Assembly: GCA_023401045.1 (NCBI GenBank)
Contig: JAEXEM010000094.1
Coordinates: forward strand, 1 to 5,381
Origin: Actinomycetes bacterium
GTDB taxonomy: Bacteria; Actinomycetota; Actinomycetes; Actinomycetales; Cellulomonadaceae
Length of the DNA stretch: 5,381 bases
Direction of reading: 5' to 3'
The notes under the pieces were generated by a model. That model had not been told where the DNA came from. It saw only the letters and a list, made by a program, of their open reading frames with translations, and did not search any database. Of the stretch, positions 1 through 4,983 are shown piece by piece; within the stretch, counting starts at the first letter, position 1; each line of letters begins with the position of its first letter. A program made the translations under genes and the position numbers.

Positions 1-666
1 GGCGGTCGCGAGGTCGGCGCGGATCTCGTCGAGCACGGCACGGACGTCCGCGTCGGTGAGCCGGTCGGCGTCGACGCCCGGCAGGTAGCTGCGCCCCAGG
101 TCGCCGTGGTCGGCGCCGAGGTCCCGCAGGAAGTTCACCTTCTGGAAGGCCGCCCCGAGGGCGCGCGCACCGGCGACGGCGCGCGGCGGCGGCTCGGTGA
201 GCGGCTCGCCGCCGCGGCGCTCGGCGGCGAGGAACACCTTGAGGCACATGACGCCGACGACCTCGGCGGAGCCGTAGACGTACGTGTCGTAGGACGCGCG
301 GTCGTGCTCCTGGACCGACAGGTCTGCGCGCATCGAGGCGAAGAACGGGTCGAGCTCGGCGTGGCCGATGCCGGTGCGGCGGGCCGCGCGGGCGAACGCG
401 TGGACGACGACGTTCGTCGAGTAGCCGGTGACGAGGGCCTTGGCGGTCTGCGCCTCGAGGGCGTCGAGCTCCTCGGCGGCGTCGGGGCCGCGGTAGGTGT
501 CGACGACCTCGTCGGCGAGCCGCACGAGGGCGTACACCGCCGCGATGTCCGCGCGGGGCCGTGGTGGCAGCAGCCGCGTGCCGATCCCGAACGAGGTGGA
601 GTAGGTGCGGAGCACCTGCCTGCTCGCACGCGCCGCGGTCGCGTCGTACCGCAGCTGTGCCGACAT
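1..666 (-). CDS. crtB: Phytoene synthase, N-terminal 222 residues (3' end outside window)
   Basis: CrtB condenses two geranylgeranyl diphosphates to phytoene (through prephytoene diphosphate), the first committed step of carotenoid synthesis. The minus-strand reading frame is open from the ATG at 666 to the window edge. Visible landmarks are the N-terminal segment TYSTSFGIGTRLLP (about residues 21-34), the first Asp-rich Mg-diphosphate site DEVVD (52-56), YVYGSAEVVGVMCLKVF (129-145), and the second site in NFLRDLGAD (D182 and D186) followed by GRSYLPG (191-197). These are the hallmarks of the squalene/phytoene synthase family, usually about 290-310 residues, so roughly 70-90 C-terminal residues are missing only because the window ends. 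An in-frame GTG at 678 is a possible alternative start and has the better Shine-Dalgarno match (GGGAG, 9 bases upstream). I chose ATG 666 because MSAQLRYDATA fits the usual N-terminus. The gene is divergent from galE. Other crt genes probably follow beyond the window, but that is inference. Confidence 0.93.
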   Translation of the reverse strand, partial: MSAQLRYDATAARASRQVLRTYSTSFGIGTRLLPPRPRADIAAVYALVRLADEVVDTYRGPDAAEELDALEAQTAKALVTGYSTNVVVHAFARAARRTGIGHAELDPFFASMRADLSVQEHDRASYDTYVYGSAEVVGVMCLKVFLAAERRGGEPLTEPPPRAVAGARALGAAFQKVNFLRDLGADHGDLGRSYLPGVDADRLTDADVRAVLDEIRADLATA

Positions 667-824
667 CCCGCGAACCACGCCTGCCGTCTCCCCGCCCGCC
701 GGTCGCCACCGGGATCTCCGCTGGTGGTGGAAGGGTACGCGGGATCGGGGCGCGCCACCCTCCGAGCGCCCGGACGCCGCGGCCTGCGGCCCGCGGTCCC
801 GCCGTCGCCCCCCGGACCGCCGTC

Positions 825-867
825 CATGTGGGGATTTCTGATCGAGCCTGTTCGATCATGTGGGAAT
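825..867 (+). repeat. Direct repeat CATGTGGG(G/A)AT, two copies 32 bases apart
   Basis: Copies at 825-835 and 857-867 match at 10 of 11 positions. Their 32-base period is about three helical turns, so both would face the same side of the DNA. The second copy overlaps the end of the palindrome at 839-858 and covers the -35 position inferred for galE. This looks like a pair of protein-binding sites, but the binding factor cannot be named from sequence. Confidence 0.5.
839..858. promoter_or_regulatory. Perfect palindrome TGATCGA-N6-TCGATCA, candidate operator
   Basis: The two 7-base arms (839-845 and 852-858) are exact reverse complements around a 6-base spacer. The AT-containing arms stand out from the surrounding GC-rich DNA. 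The centre lies about 47 bases before the galE start codon, just upstream of the inferred -35 region, which suits a dimeric helix-turn-helix regulator of the MarR or TetR type. Since the region is shared, it could control galE, crtB or both. The role is inferred; only the symmetry is seen. Confidence 0.5.
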
Positions 868-889
868 CCTCGCGGCTGTCGGCTATCCT
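861..889 (+). promoter_or_regulatory. Candidate galE promoter, leaderless
   Basis: TATCCT at 884-889 fits the actinobacterial TANNNT -10 element. It is separated from the galE ATG at 896 by only six bases, so transcription would start at or next to the A of the start codon. Seventeen bases upstream lies TGGGAA (861-866), a weak -35 match (3 of 6 to TTGACA). No Shine-Dalgarno sequence precedes the ATG, consistent with leaderless translation. Confidence 0.5.
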
Positions 890-895
890 CCGGAC

Positions 896-1876
896 ATGAC
901 GTGGCTGGTGACAGGTGGCGCGGGCTACATCGGCTCGCACGTCGTGCACGCGCTCCGCGAGGCCGCCGAGGCCGACCCGGACCTGGCACCCGTCGTCCTC
1001 GACGACCTGTCGAGCGGGCACGCGGAGTTCGTGCCCGCCGACGTGCCGTTCGTCCGCGCCACGGTCCTCGACGTCGACGCCGTCCGCACCGCGCTCACCG
1101 AGCACGAGGTCACCGGCGTCGTCCACCTCGCGGGGTTCAAGTACGCCGGGGTCTCGGTGCAGCGCCCGCTGCACACGTACGAGCAGAACGTCACCGGGAC
1201 CGCCCGGCTCCTGCGCGCCATGGCCGCCGCCGACGTGCCGCGGATCGTCTTCTCCTCCTCGGCGGCCGTCTACGGGACCCCCGACGTCGACCTCGTCACC
1301 GAGGCGACCCCGACCGCCCCCGAGTCGCCGTACGGGGAGTCGAAGCTCGTCGGCGAGTGGCTGCTGCGCGACCAGGGCGTCGCGACCGGCCTGCGCCACA
1401 CCTCCCTGCGGTACTTCAACGTCGTCGGCTCCGGCACCCCGGAGCTGTACGACTCCAGCCCCCACAACCTCTTCCCGCTCGTCCTCGAGGCGCTCGCCGC
1501 CGGCCGCACGCCGCGGATCAACGGGACCGACTACCCGACGCCCGACGGCACCTGCGTGCGCGACTACGTCCACGTCGCCGACCTCGCACGCTCGCACGTC
1601 GCCGCGGCGCGAGCGCTCGCCGCGGACCGTTCGCTCGACCCGGTCTACAACCTCGGCTCGGGCGACGGGATGTCCGTCGCCCAGGTGATGGCCACCGTCG
1701 CGGAGGTCACCGGCATCGACTTCACCCCCGAGGTCGCGCCGCGGCGCCCGGGTGACCCGGCCCGCATCGTCGCCTCCGGCGAGGCGGCCGCGCGGGACCT
1801 CGACTGGGCGATGCGGCACACACCGGCCGACATGGTCGAGAGCGCCTGGCACGCCCACCGACGCGCCACGGCCTGA
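896..1876 (+). CDS. galE: UDP-glucose 4-epimerase
   Basis: A 326-residue extended short-chain dehydrogenase that interconverts UDP-glucose and UDP-galactose through a transient 4-keto intermediate, using tightly bound NAD in the cytoplasm. It supports galactose catabolism and supplies UDP-galactose for cell-surface glycans. Visible features are the Rossmann NAD motif GGAGYIG (residues 7-13), HLAGFKYAGVSVQRP (77-91), the catalytic Ser region VFSSSAAVYG (118-127), the catalytic pair Y146xxxK150 in SPYGESK, RYFNVVG (172-178), the substrate-domain block DYPTPDGTCVRDYVHVADL (212-230) and RRPGDPARIVA near the C-terminus (283-293). Length matches bacterial GalE (about 320-340). An in-frame GTG at 860 would add 12 residues before the nucleotide-binding strand; ATG 896 places MTWLVTGGAGYIG exactly as in the family and fits the leaderless -10 element. 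It is divergent from crtB and converges on the monooxygenase gene with a 21-base gap. Confidence 0.95.
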   Translation: MTWLVTGGAGYIGSHVVHALREAAEADPDLAPVVLDDLSSGHAEFVPADVPFVRATVLDVDAVRTALTEHEVTGVVHLAGFKYAGVSVQRPLHTYEQNVTGTARLLRAMAAADVPRIVFSSSAAVYGTPDVDLVTEATPTAPESPYGESKLVGEWLLRDQGVATGLRHTSLRYFNVVGSGTPELYDSSPHNLFPLVLEALAAGRTPRINGTDYPTPDGTCVRDYVHVADLARSHVAAARALAADRSLDPVYNLGSGDGMSVAQVMATVAEVTGIDFTPEVAPRRPGDPARIVASGEAAARDLDWAMRHTPADMVESAWHAHRRATA

Positions 1877-1897
1877 CGTCGCCGGGCGCGCGGGTGG

Positions 1898-2803
1898 TCA
1901 GCGCGTCGCGACCGGCAGCGCCTGCAGCCTCGGCAGCTCGGCGGCGAACCGCTCGAGCTCGCGCTCCGCGCCCGCGTAGACACCCGCCGGGCGGGGCCAG
2001 TGCACGACGACGTCCCCGAACCCCAGGGCGGCGGCCCGCTCGACCCCCTCGACGGCGAGGGCGGCCGACGACAGCGAGAACCGGGGCGCACCGTCGAGGC
2101 TGAGCCAGCGACCGACCGCGCGCCCCGCGGCGACCTCGTCGAACTGAGCGACCATCCGCTCGACGCCGGCCCACCACGCCTCCTGGGCGTCCGCCTCGTC
2201 CACGCCGTCGCCGACACCGCCGCCCGGGCCGTACGTCGCCCAGCCCTGCCCGTACTGGGCCGCGAGCGCCATCGTGCGCGGCCCGTTCGCCGCGACGACG
2301 AAGGGCGTGCGCGGGCGGGCGATCGTGCCGGGCACCATCCGCGCCGCGTGCGCCTCGTAGAACTCGCCGGTGTGCTCGGTGACGGGCCGGGTGAGCAGCC
2401 GGTCGAGCACGTCGAGGAACTCCCCGAAGCGGCGCGTGCGCTCCCCCCGCGAGGGAGCCGGGCCGAGGACACCCGCGTCCCAGCCCTCGCCGCCGGCGCC
2501 GACACCGAGCACGAAGCGTCCGCCCGAGACGTCGTCGAGGCCCATGACGTCCTTCGCGAACGGCACGGGGTGACGGAAGTTCGGCGACGCGACCCATGTG
2601 CCCAGCCCGATGCGGGTCGTCACGGCCGCGGCCGCCGCCAGCAGCGGCACGGTCGCGAACCACGGCTCGTCGGCGAGGTCGCGCCAGGCGAGGTGGTCGT
2701 ACGTCCACGCGTGGTCGAAGCCCATCTCCTCGGCGCGCACCCACCGGTGCCGCGCCTGCTGCCAGCGTTCCTGCGGGAGCAGCACCACACCGACTCGCAC
2801 CAT
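1898..2803 (-). CDS. Luciferase-like monooxygenase family, probably F420-dependent oxidoreductase
   Basis: A 301-residue protein of the bacterial luciferase-like (TIM-barrel) family. Family traits seen are GVVLLPQERW at the N-terminus (5-14), EEMGFDHAWTYDHL (25-38), TRIGLGTWVASPNFRHPVPFAKD (63-85), the signature LDDVSGGRFVLGVGAGGEGWD (89-109), RTRRFGEFLDVLDRLLT (122-138) and PFVVAANGPRTM (167-178). In actinobacteria proteins of this pattern mostly use the deazaflavin F420 rather than FMN; that assignment is by family resemblance and the substrate is unknown. The start at 2803 (ATG) was chosen because MVRVGVVLLP begins at the first barrel strand; open frame extends upstream to 2932 but would overlap the CDF gene. 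No clear Shine-Dalgarno is visible, while TACCGT lies seven bases before the ATG. It sits 41 bases after the CDF gene on the same strand, so it may be the third gene of that operon, though a metal-related role has no support in the sequence. Confidence 0.88.
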   Translation of the reverse strand: MVRVGVVLLPQERWQQARHRWVRAEEMGFDHAWTYDHLAWRDLADEPWFATVPLLAAAAAVTTRIGLGTWVASPNFRHPVPFAKDVMGLDDVSGGRFVLGVGAGGEGWDAGVLGPAPSRGERTRRFGEFLDVLDRLLTRPVTEHTGEFYEAHAARMVPGTIARPRTPFVVAANGPRTMALAAQYGQGWATYGPGGGVGDGVDEADAQEAWWAGVERMVAQFDEVAAGRAVGRWLSLDGAPRFSLSSAALAVEGVERAAALGFGDVVVHWPRPAGVYAGAERELERFAAELPRLQALPVATR

Positions 2804-2810
2804 GGCGGCC

Positions 2811-2816
2811 ACGGTA
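2811..2816 (-). promoter_or_regulatory. Possible leaderless -10 element of the monooxygenase gene
   Basis: On the minus strand TACCGT fits TANNNT and is followed by seven bases and then the ATG at 2803, the spacing expected for a leaderless transcript. It lies in a near-palindrome, CCAC-GGTACC-G-GTGG (2809-2823), that could be an operator. No good -35 is seen, so the gene may rely wholly on read-through from the CDF gene. Confidence 0.3.
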
Positions 2817-2844
2817 CCGGTGGGCGGCGACGGGGGCCGCCGCG

Positions 2845-3753
2845 TCAGGCGTGCAGCCCCTGCTCCCCCGGGCACGGCGCCGGCTCGACCTGGAACGTGC
2901 AGTGCTCGACGTCGAAGTGCCCGGCCAGGCACGTGCGCAGGTCGTCGAGCACCCGGCCGGTCCCCTCCCGGTCGAGCTCGTCCCCGTCGACGACGACGTG
3001 CGCCGACAGCACCGGGACGCCGGACGTGATCGTCCAGGCGTGCAGGTCGTGCACGCCGACGACTCCCGGCACGCCCGCGATGTGCGTGCGGACGACGTCG
3101 AGGTCGACCCCCGCCGGGGTGCCCTCCATGAGGACGGCGGCGACCTCCCTCAGCAGGACGACCGCGCGGGGCACGACGAGCAGCCCGATGACGACCGACG
3201 CGATGCCGTCGGCACGCACCGCACCCGTCGTGAGGACGACGACGCCGGCGACGACGACCGCGACCGAGCCCAGCGCGTCGCCGAGCACCTCGAGGTAGGC
3301 GCCGCGCACGTTGAGGGACTCCCCCTGGCCGCGCCGCAGCAGGACCAGCCCGACACCGTTGACGAGGAGGCCGAGGACGGCGACGCCGAGCATGGGCACC
3401 GCCTCGACCGGTGTGGGGTCGAGCGTGCGCCGGACGCCCTCGACGAGGACGAGGACGCCGACGGTCGCCACGACGAGGCCGTTGACGAGCGCGGCGAGGA
3501 CCTCGGCGCGCTGCCAGCCGAAGGTGCGGCGCGCGGTCGGCGGTCGCCCCGCGAGGACGCTCGCGCCGAGCGCCACGGCGAGCCCGGCGGCGTCGGTGAG
3601 CATGTGCCCGGCGTCGGCGACGAGCGCGAACGAGCCGGAGAGGAGGCCGCCGACGACCTCGACGACCATGACGGCGAGGGTGAGCGCGAGCACCGCCGCG
3701 AGGGTGCGGCGGTGACGCCCGCTCACAGGACCGTGGTGGTGCCCGGCGCCCAC
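2845..3753 (-). CDS. Cation diffusion facilitator (CDF) family metal efflux transporter
   Basis: A 302-residue inner-membrane transporter that exports divalent metal (Zn, Cd, Co or Ni in this subfamily) in exchange for protons. Six hydrophobic segments are seen, at about 17-38, 42-68, 83-106, 117-139, 152-175 and 182-202, followed by a cytoplasmic domain with VHDLHAW (234-240), SAHVVVDGDEL (250-260) and EHCTFQVE (283-290). TM2 carries the usual metal motif HxxxD (H50, D54) in ADAGHMLTDA, as in CzcD and ZitB proteins. TM5 reads LEVLGD, so the expected HxxxD is E155xxxD159, a His-to-Glu change in the transport site. A short His cluster (residues 5-7) precedes TM1, and the TM4-TM5 loop lacks the His-rich stretch of many zinc exporters. 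The GTG start at 3753 follows the arsR stop by one base, indicating tight translational coupling; a GGGG run upstream is the only ribosome-binding hint. The exact metal cannot be assigned. Confidence 0.93.
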   Translation of the reverse strand: MGAGHHHGPVSGRHRRTLAAVLALTLAVMVVEVVGGLLSGSFALVADAGHMLTDAAGLAVALGASVLAGRPPTARRTFGWQRAEVLAALVNGLVVATVGVLVLVEGVRRTLDPTPVEAVPMLGVAVLGLLVNGVGLVLLRRGQGESLNVRGAYLEVLGDALGSVAVVVAGVVVLTTGAVRADGIASVVIGLLVVPRAVVLLREVAAVLMEGTPAGVDLDVVRTHIAGVPGVVGVHDLHAWTITSGVPVLSAHVVVDGDELDREGTGRVLDDLRTCLAGHFDVEHCTFQVEPAPCPGEQGLHA

Positions 3754-3754
3754 G

Positions 3755-4099
3755 TCAGGCCCCGTCCGCGCGGCGCCGGGCGACGAGCCGCTCGGTCGCG
3801 GCGAGCACCTCGTCGATCTCGGTGTCCGCCAGGCCGTAGCGGGTCGCGCGCCCCTCGGGGGTCGCCGTGACGAGGCCGGCGTCGCGCAGCACCGCGAGAT
3901 GCGCCGAGACCGTGGACTGCGCGAGGCCGAGCGCGGTCGTCAGCTCGACGACCCGCCGGCCCTCGTCGGCGAGCAGGTGGACGATCGTCAGGCGCGTGGG
4001 GTCGGCGAGGGCGTCGAGCACACGGACCACCTCGGCGTGCGGGTGGCCGCCGGTGCCCGGGTGGACGTGGGTGGGTGCCGTCGCCTGATTCATCGTCAC
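3755..4099 (-). CDS. ArsR/SmtB-family metalloregulator
   Basis: A 114-residue winged-helix repressor, typical in size. The core LDALADPTRLTIVHLL (28-43) is followed by the helix-turn-helix VELTTALGLAQSTVSAHLAVLRDAGL (51-76) and the wing VTATPEGRATRYGLA (77-91). There are no cysteines, so the ELCVCDL-type site of arsenic and cadmium sensors is absent, and the C-terminal helix lacks the His pairs of the zinc site of SmtB and CzrA. Four histidines lie in the N-terminal extension (H11, H13, H19, H21), recalling nickel/cobalt sensors with N-terminal ligands; that parallel is inference. Its stop is one base from the CDF start, so it very probably represses the arsR-CDF operon until metal binds. GTG 4099 was taken as start because the inferred transcription start coincides with it; ATG 4093 (two residues shorter) is nearly as good. 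Confidence 0.92.
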   Translation of the reverse strand: MTMNQATAPTHVHPGTGGHPHAEVVRVLDALADPTRLTIVHLLADEGRRVVELTTALGLAQSTVSAHLAVLRDAGLVTATPEGRATRYGLADTEIDEVLAATERLVARRRADGA

Positions 4100-4105
4100 A
4101 TGCCG

Positions 4106-4134
4106 ATGTTAACCATGCTCGACGATGCCGACAA
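4106..4134 (-). promoter_or_regulatory. Promoter of the arsR-CDF operon, with candidate operator
   Basis: On the minus strand TTGTCG (4134-4129) and TAACAT (4111-4106) are separated by exactly 17 bases, a good vegetative promoter. Transcription would begin around 4100-4099, at the GTG start of the ArsR gene, giving a leaderless mRNA. The AT-rich ATGTTAACCAT (4106-4116) is an imperfect palindrome covering the -10 and is the most likely place for ArsR autorepression. The promoter fits entirely in the 40-base gap before the metallopeptidase gene ends. Confidence 0.6.
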
Positions 4135-4139
4135 GGACG

Positions 4140-4493
4140 TCAGCCCCACCCGAGGTCGTGCAGCCGCGCGTCGTCGATCCCGAAGTGGTGCGCGATCTCG
4201 TGGACCACGGTGATGGCGACCTCCTCGACGACCTCGTCACGGTCCTCGCAGATCGCGAGCGTCGGGAGGCGGTAGACGAAGATGCGGTCCGGCAGCGAGC
4301 CGGCCGCCCAGGCGTCGCCGCGCTCGGTGAGCGGTGTGCCCTCGTAGAGCCCGAGCAGGTCGGGCTCGTCGTCCGGCGCCTCGTCCTCGACGAGCACGAC
4401 GACGTTGTCCATCATCGCCGCGAGCTCAGGCGGGATCGCGTCCAGCGCGTCGCGCACCGCGTCCTCGAAGTCTTCGCGCGTCATCTCGACCAC
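4140..4493 (-). CDS. Small zincin-like metallopeptidase family protein (Pfam Zincin_1 / DUF1025 type)
   Basis: A 117-residue protein of a compact metallopeptidase family widespread in actinobacteria. The zinc motif HExxHxxGxxD is complete near the C-terminus (H98, E99, H102, G105, D108, in VVHEIAHHFGIDD), and the rest matches the family pattern: REDFEDAVRDALDAIPPELA, MDNVVVLVEDE, DLLGLYEGTPLTERG, LPDRIFVYRLPTL and a terminal LHDLGWG. There is no signal peptide or membrane segment, so it should be cytoplasmic. Its substrate and biological role are unknown, and proteolytic activity is inferred from the motif only. I chose GTG 4493 because AGGA (4504-4501) lies seven bases upstream and the family often begins with a residue or two before VEM; ATG 4484, three codons later, is the alternative. 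It precedes arsR by 40 bases on the same strand and is divergent from the tRNA operon. Confidence 0.9.
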   Translation of the reverse strand: MVEMTREDFEDAVRDALDAIPPELAAMMDNVVVLVEDEAPDDEPDLLGLYEGTPLTERGDAWAAGSLPDRIFVYRLPTLAICEDRDEVVEEVAITVVHEIAHHFGIDDARLHDLGWG

Positions 4494-4500
4494 GCACCCA

Positions 4501-4504
4501 TCCT
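4501..4504 (-). promoter_or_regulatory. Shine-Dalgarno AGGA before the metallopeptidase gene
   Basis: AGGA lies seven bases before GTG 4493 and sixteen before ATG 4484, which favours the GTG start. The bases belong to a tandem copy of TCCTGCCCG (4501-4509 and 4510-4518, plus strand). Confidence 0.45.
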
Positions 4505-4598
4505 GCCCGTCCTGCCCGCCCGCCCGACCGGGCACCCGCCCGGGCCACGGCCGCCGAGCGCTGCGACGCAGGTCACCCCCGGTGCAGCGGGACCCGCT

Positions 4599-4627
4599 TT
4601 GGAGTTCCGGCCGGCACCCCGTATGCT
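4599..4627 (+). promoter_or_regulatory. Promoter of the tRNA-Glu-Asp-Phe operon
   Basis: TTGGAG (4599-4604) and TATGCT (4622-4627) are separated by 17 bases, the best housekeeping-type promoter in the window. Transcription would start near 4633-4635, leaving a leader of about 36 bases before tRNA-Glu. A strong promoter is expected for stable RNA genes. Confidence 0.75.
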
Positions 4628-4657
4628 CATCACCGGTCTTCCGACGCCTCGACGTCA

Positions 4658-4674
4658 GGGGCGGACTCCGCCCC
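4658..4674 (+). other. Leader hairpin overlapping the 5' end of tRNA-Glu
   Basis: GGGGCGG (4658-4664) is the exact complement of CCGCCCC (4668-4674), with a three-base ACT loop. The last five bases of the hairpin are the first five bases of mature tRNA-Glu, so this pairing competes with its acceptor stem. The fold is seen on paper only. Confidence 0.5.
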
Positions 4675-4742
4675 CATCGTCTAGCGGCCTAGGACCCCGC
4701 CCTTTCACGGCGGTAGCACGGGTTCGAATCCCGTTGGGGGTA
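4670..4742 (+). tRNA. tRNA-Glu (anticodon UUC)
   Basis: A 73-base complete cloverleaf. Acceptor GCCCCCA (4670-4676) pairs with TGGGGGT (4735-4741) with one terminal G-U; the discriminator is A4742. The anticodon stem CCGCC/GGCGG (4697-4701, 4709-4713) holds loop CTTTCAC with anticodon TTC at 4704-4706. The T arm is ACGGG-TTCGAAT-CCCGT. CCA is not encoded. It is the first gene of a three-tRNA transcript. Confidence 0.98.
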
Positions 4743-4771
4743 CGGACAGCAGTACAGCAGGTAGTCTCCGG

Positions 4772-4785
4772 ATGGCTCAGGCCAT
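4772..4785 (+). other. Small hairpin in the Glu-Asp tRNA spacer
   Basis: ATGGC-TCAG-GCCAT is a perfect 5-base-pair stem with a four-base loop in the 49-base spacer between the tRNA genes. It is probably a local fold in the precursor that separates the two tRNAs for processing. Confidence 0.35.
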
Positions 4786-4791
4786 TCACGA

Positions 4792-4865
4792 GGCCCCGTA
4801 GCGCAGTTGGTTAGCGCGCCGCCCTGTCACGGCGGAGGTCGCGGGTTCAAGTCCCGTCGGGGTCG
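4792..4865 (+). tRNA. tRNA-Asp (anticodon GUC)
   Basis: A 74-base complete cloverleaf. Acceptor GGCCCCG (4792-4798) pairs with CGGGGTC (4858-4864), and the discriminator is G4865, the usual aspartate identity base. The anticodon stem CCGCC/GGCGG (4819-4823, 4831-4835) holds loop CTGTCAC with anticodon GTC at 4826-4828. The T arm is GCGGG-TTCAAGT-CCCGT with one G-U pair. CCA is not encoded. Confidence 0.98.
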
Positions 4866-4868
4866 CTG

Positions 4869-4898
4869 CGAGGGCCGACCGAGAGGTCGGCTCCCTCG
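4869..4898 (+). other. Hairpin with GAGA tetraloop in the Asp-Phe tRNA spacer
   Basis: CGAGGG (4869-4874) pairs with CCCTCG (4893-4898), and CCGACC (4875-4880) with GGTCGG (4885-4890). This gives two 6-base-pair helices separated by a two-base bulge (CT, 4891-4892) and capped by GAGA, a GNRA-type tetraloop. No T-run follows, so it is unlikely to terminate transcription; a processing or precursor-folding element is more likely. Confidence 0.6.
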
Positions 4899-4904
4899 TA
4901 TCGA

Positions 4905-4977
4905 GGCTCTGTAGCTCAGTTGGTAGAGCGTTCGACTGAAAATCGAAAGGTCACCGGATCGACGCCGGTCGGAGCCA
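4905..4977 (+). tRNA. tRNA-Phe (anticodon GAA)
   Basis: A 73-base complete cloverleaf. Acceptor GGCTCTG (4905-4911) pairs with CGGAGCC (4970-4976) with one T-G pair; the discriminator is A4977. D stem GCTC/GAGC (4914-4917, 4926-4929). The anticodon stem TTCGA/TCGAA (4931-4935, 4943-4947) holds loop CTGAAAA with anticodon GAA at 4938-4940. The T arm is ACCGG-ATCGACG-CCGGT (4953-4969), so position 54 is A rather than the near-universal T. CCA is not fully encoded (A4977 is followed by CCG). Confidence 0.97.
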
Positions 4978-4983
4978 CCGACC

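Larger units (their letters stand above)
667..895. other. Divergent intergenic region between crtB and galE
   Basis: These 229 bases contain no convincing gene; the short open frames here lack a credible start context and match no recognisable protein. The half near galE carries a palindrome (839-858) and a direct repeat (825-835 and 857-867), annotated separately. The middle (770-800) is extremely GC-rich with CCGCGG repeated at 777-782 and 791-796, so many weak hairpins are possible. On the minus strand TACCCT at 737-732 is a possible -10 for crtB, but no matching -35 is visible, so the crtB promoter remains unassigned. Confidence 0.7.

Noticed and set aside
840..857. LexA (SOS) box in the crtB-galE gap
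   Set aside because: The half-sites resemble CGAAC and GTTCG, but the spacer is two bases instead of four and the left arm has G where A is needed. It does not fit the Gram-positive SOS box.
106..1755. A 549-codon plus-strand open frame
   Set aside because: It runs antisense through crtB and then in another frame through galE. Its translation is low-complexity Arg/Gly/Ala with no family features, as expected from shadow frames in very GC-rich DNA.
1885..1907. Bidirectional terminator between galE and the monooxygenase gene
   Set aside because: A 7-base-pair stem with one wobble can be drawn (1885-1891 with 1901-1907), but there is no T-run on either side and it extends into the monooxygenase coding sequence.
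2000..3870. Long plus-strand open frames of 432 and 424 codons
   Set aside because: They are antisense to the monooxygenase, CDF and arsR genes, which have clear conserved motifs. The plus-strand products are charged repeats of Arg, Asp and Glu with no recognisable domain.
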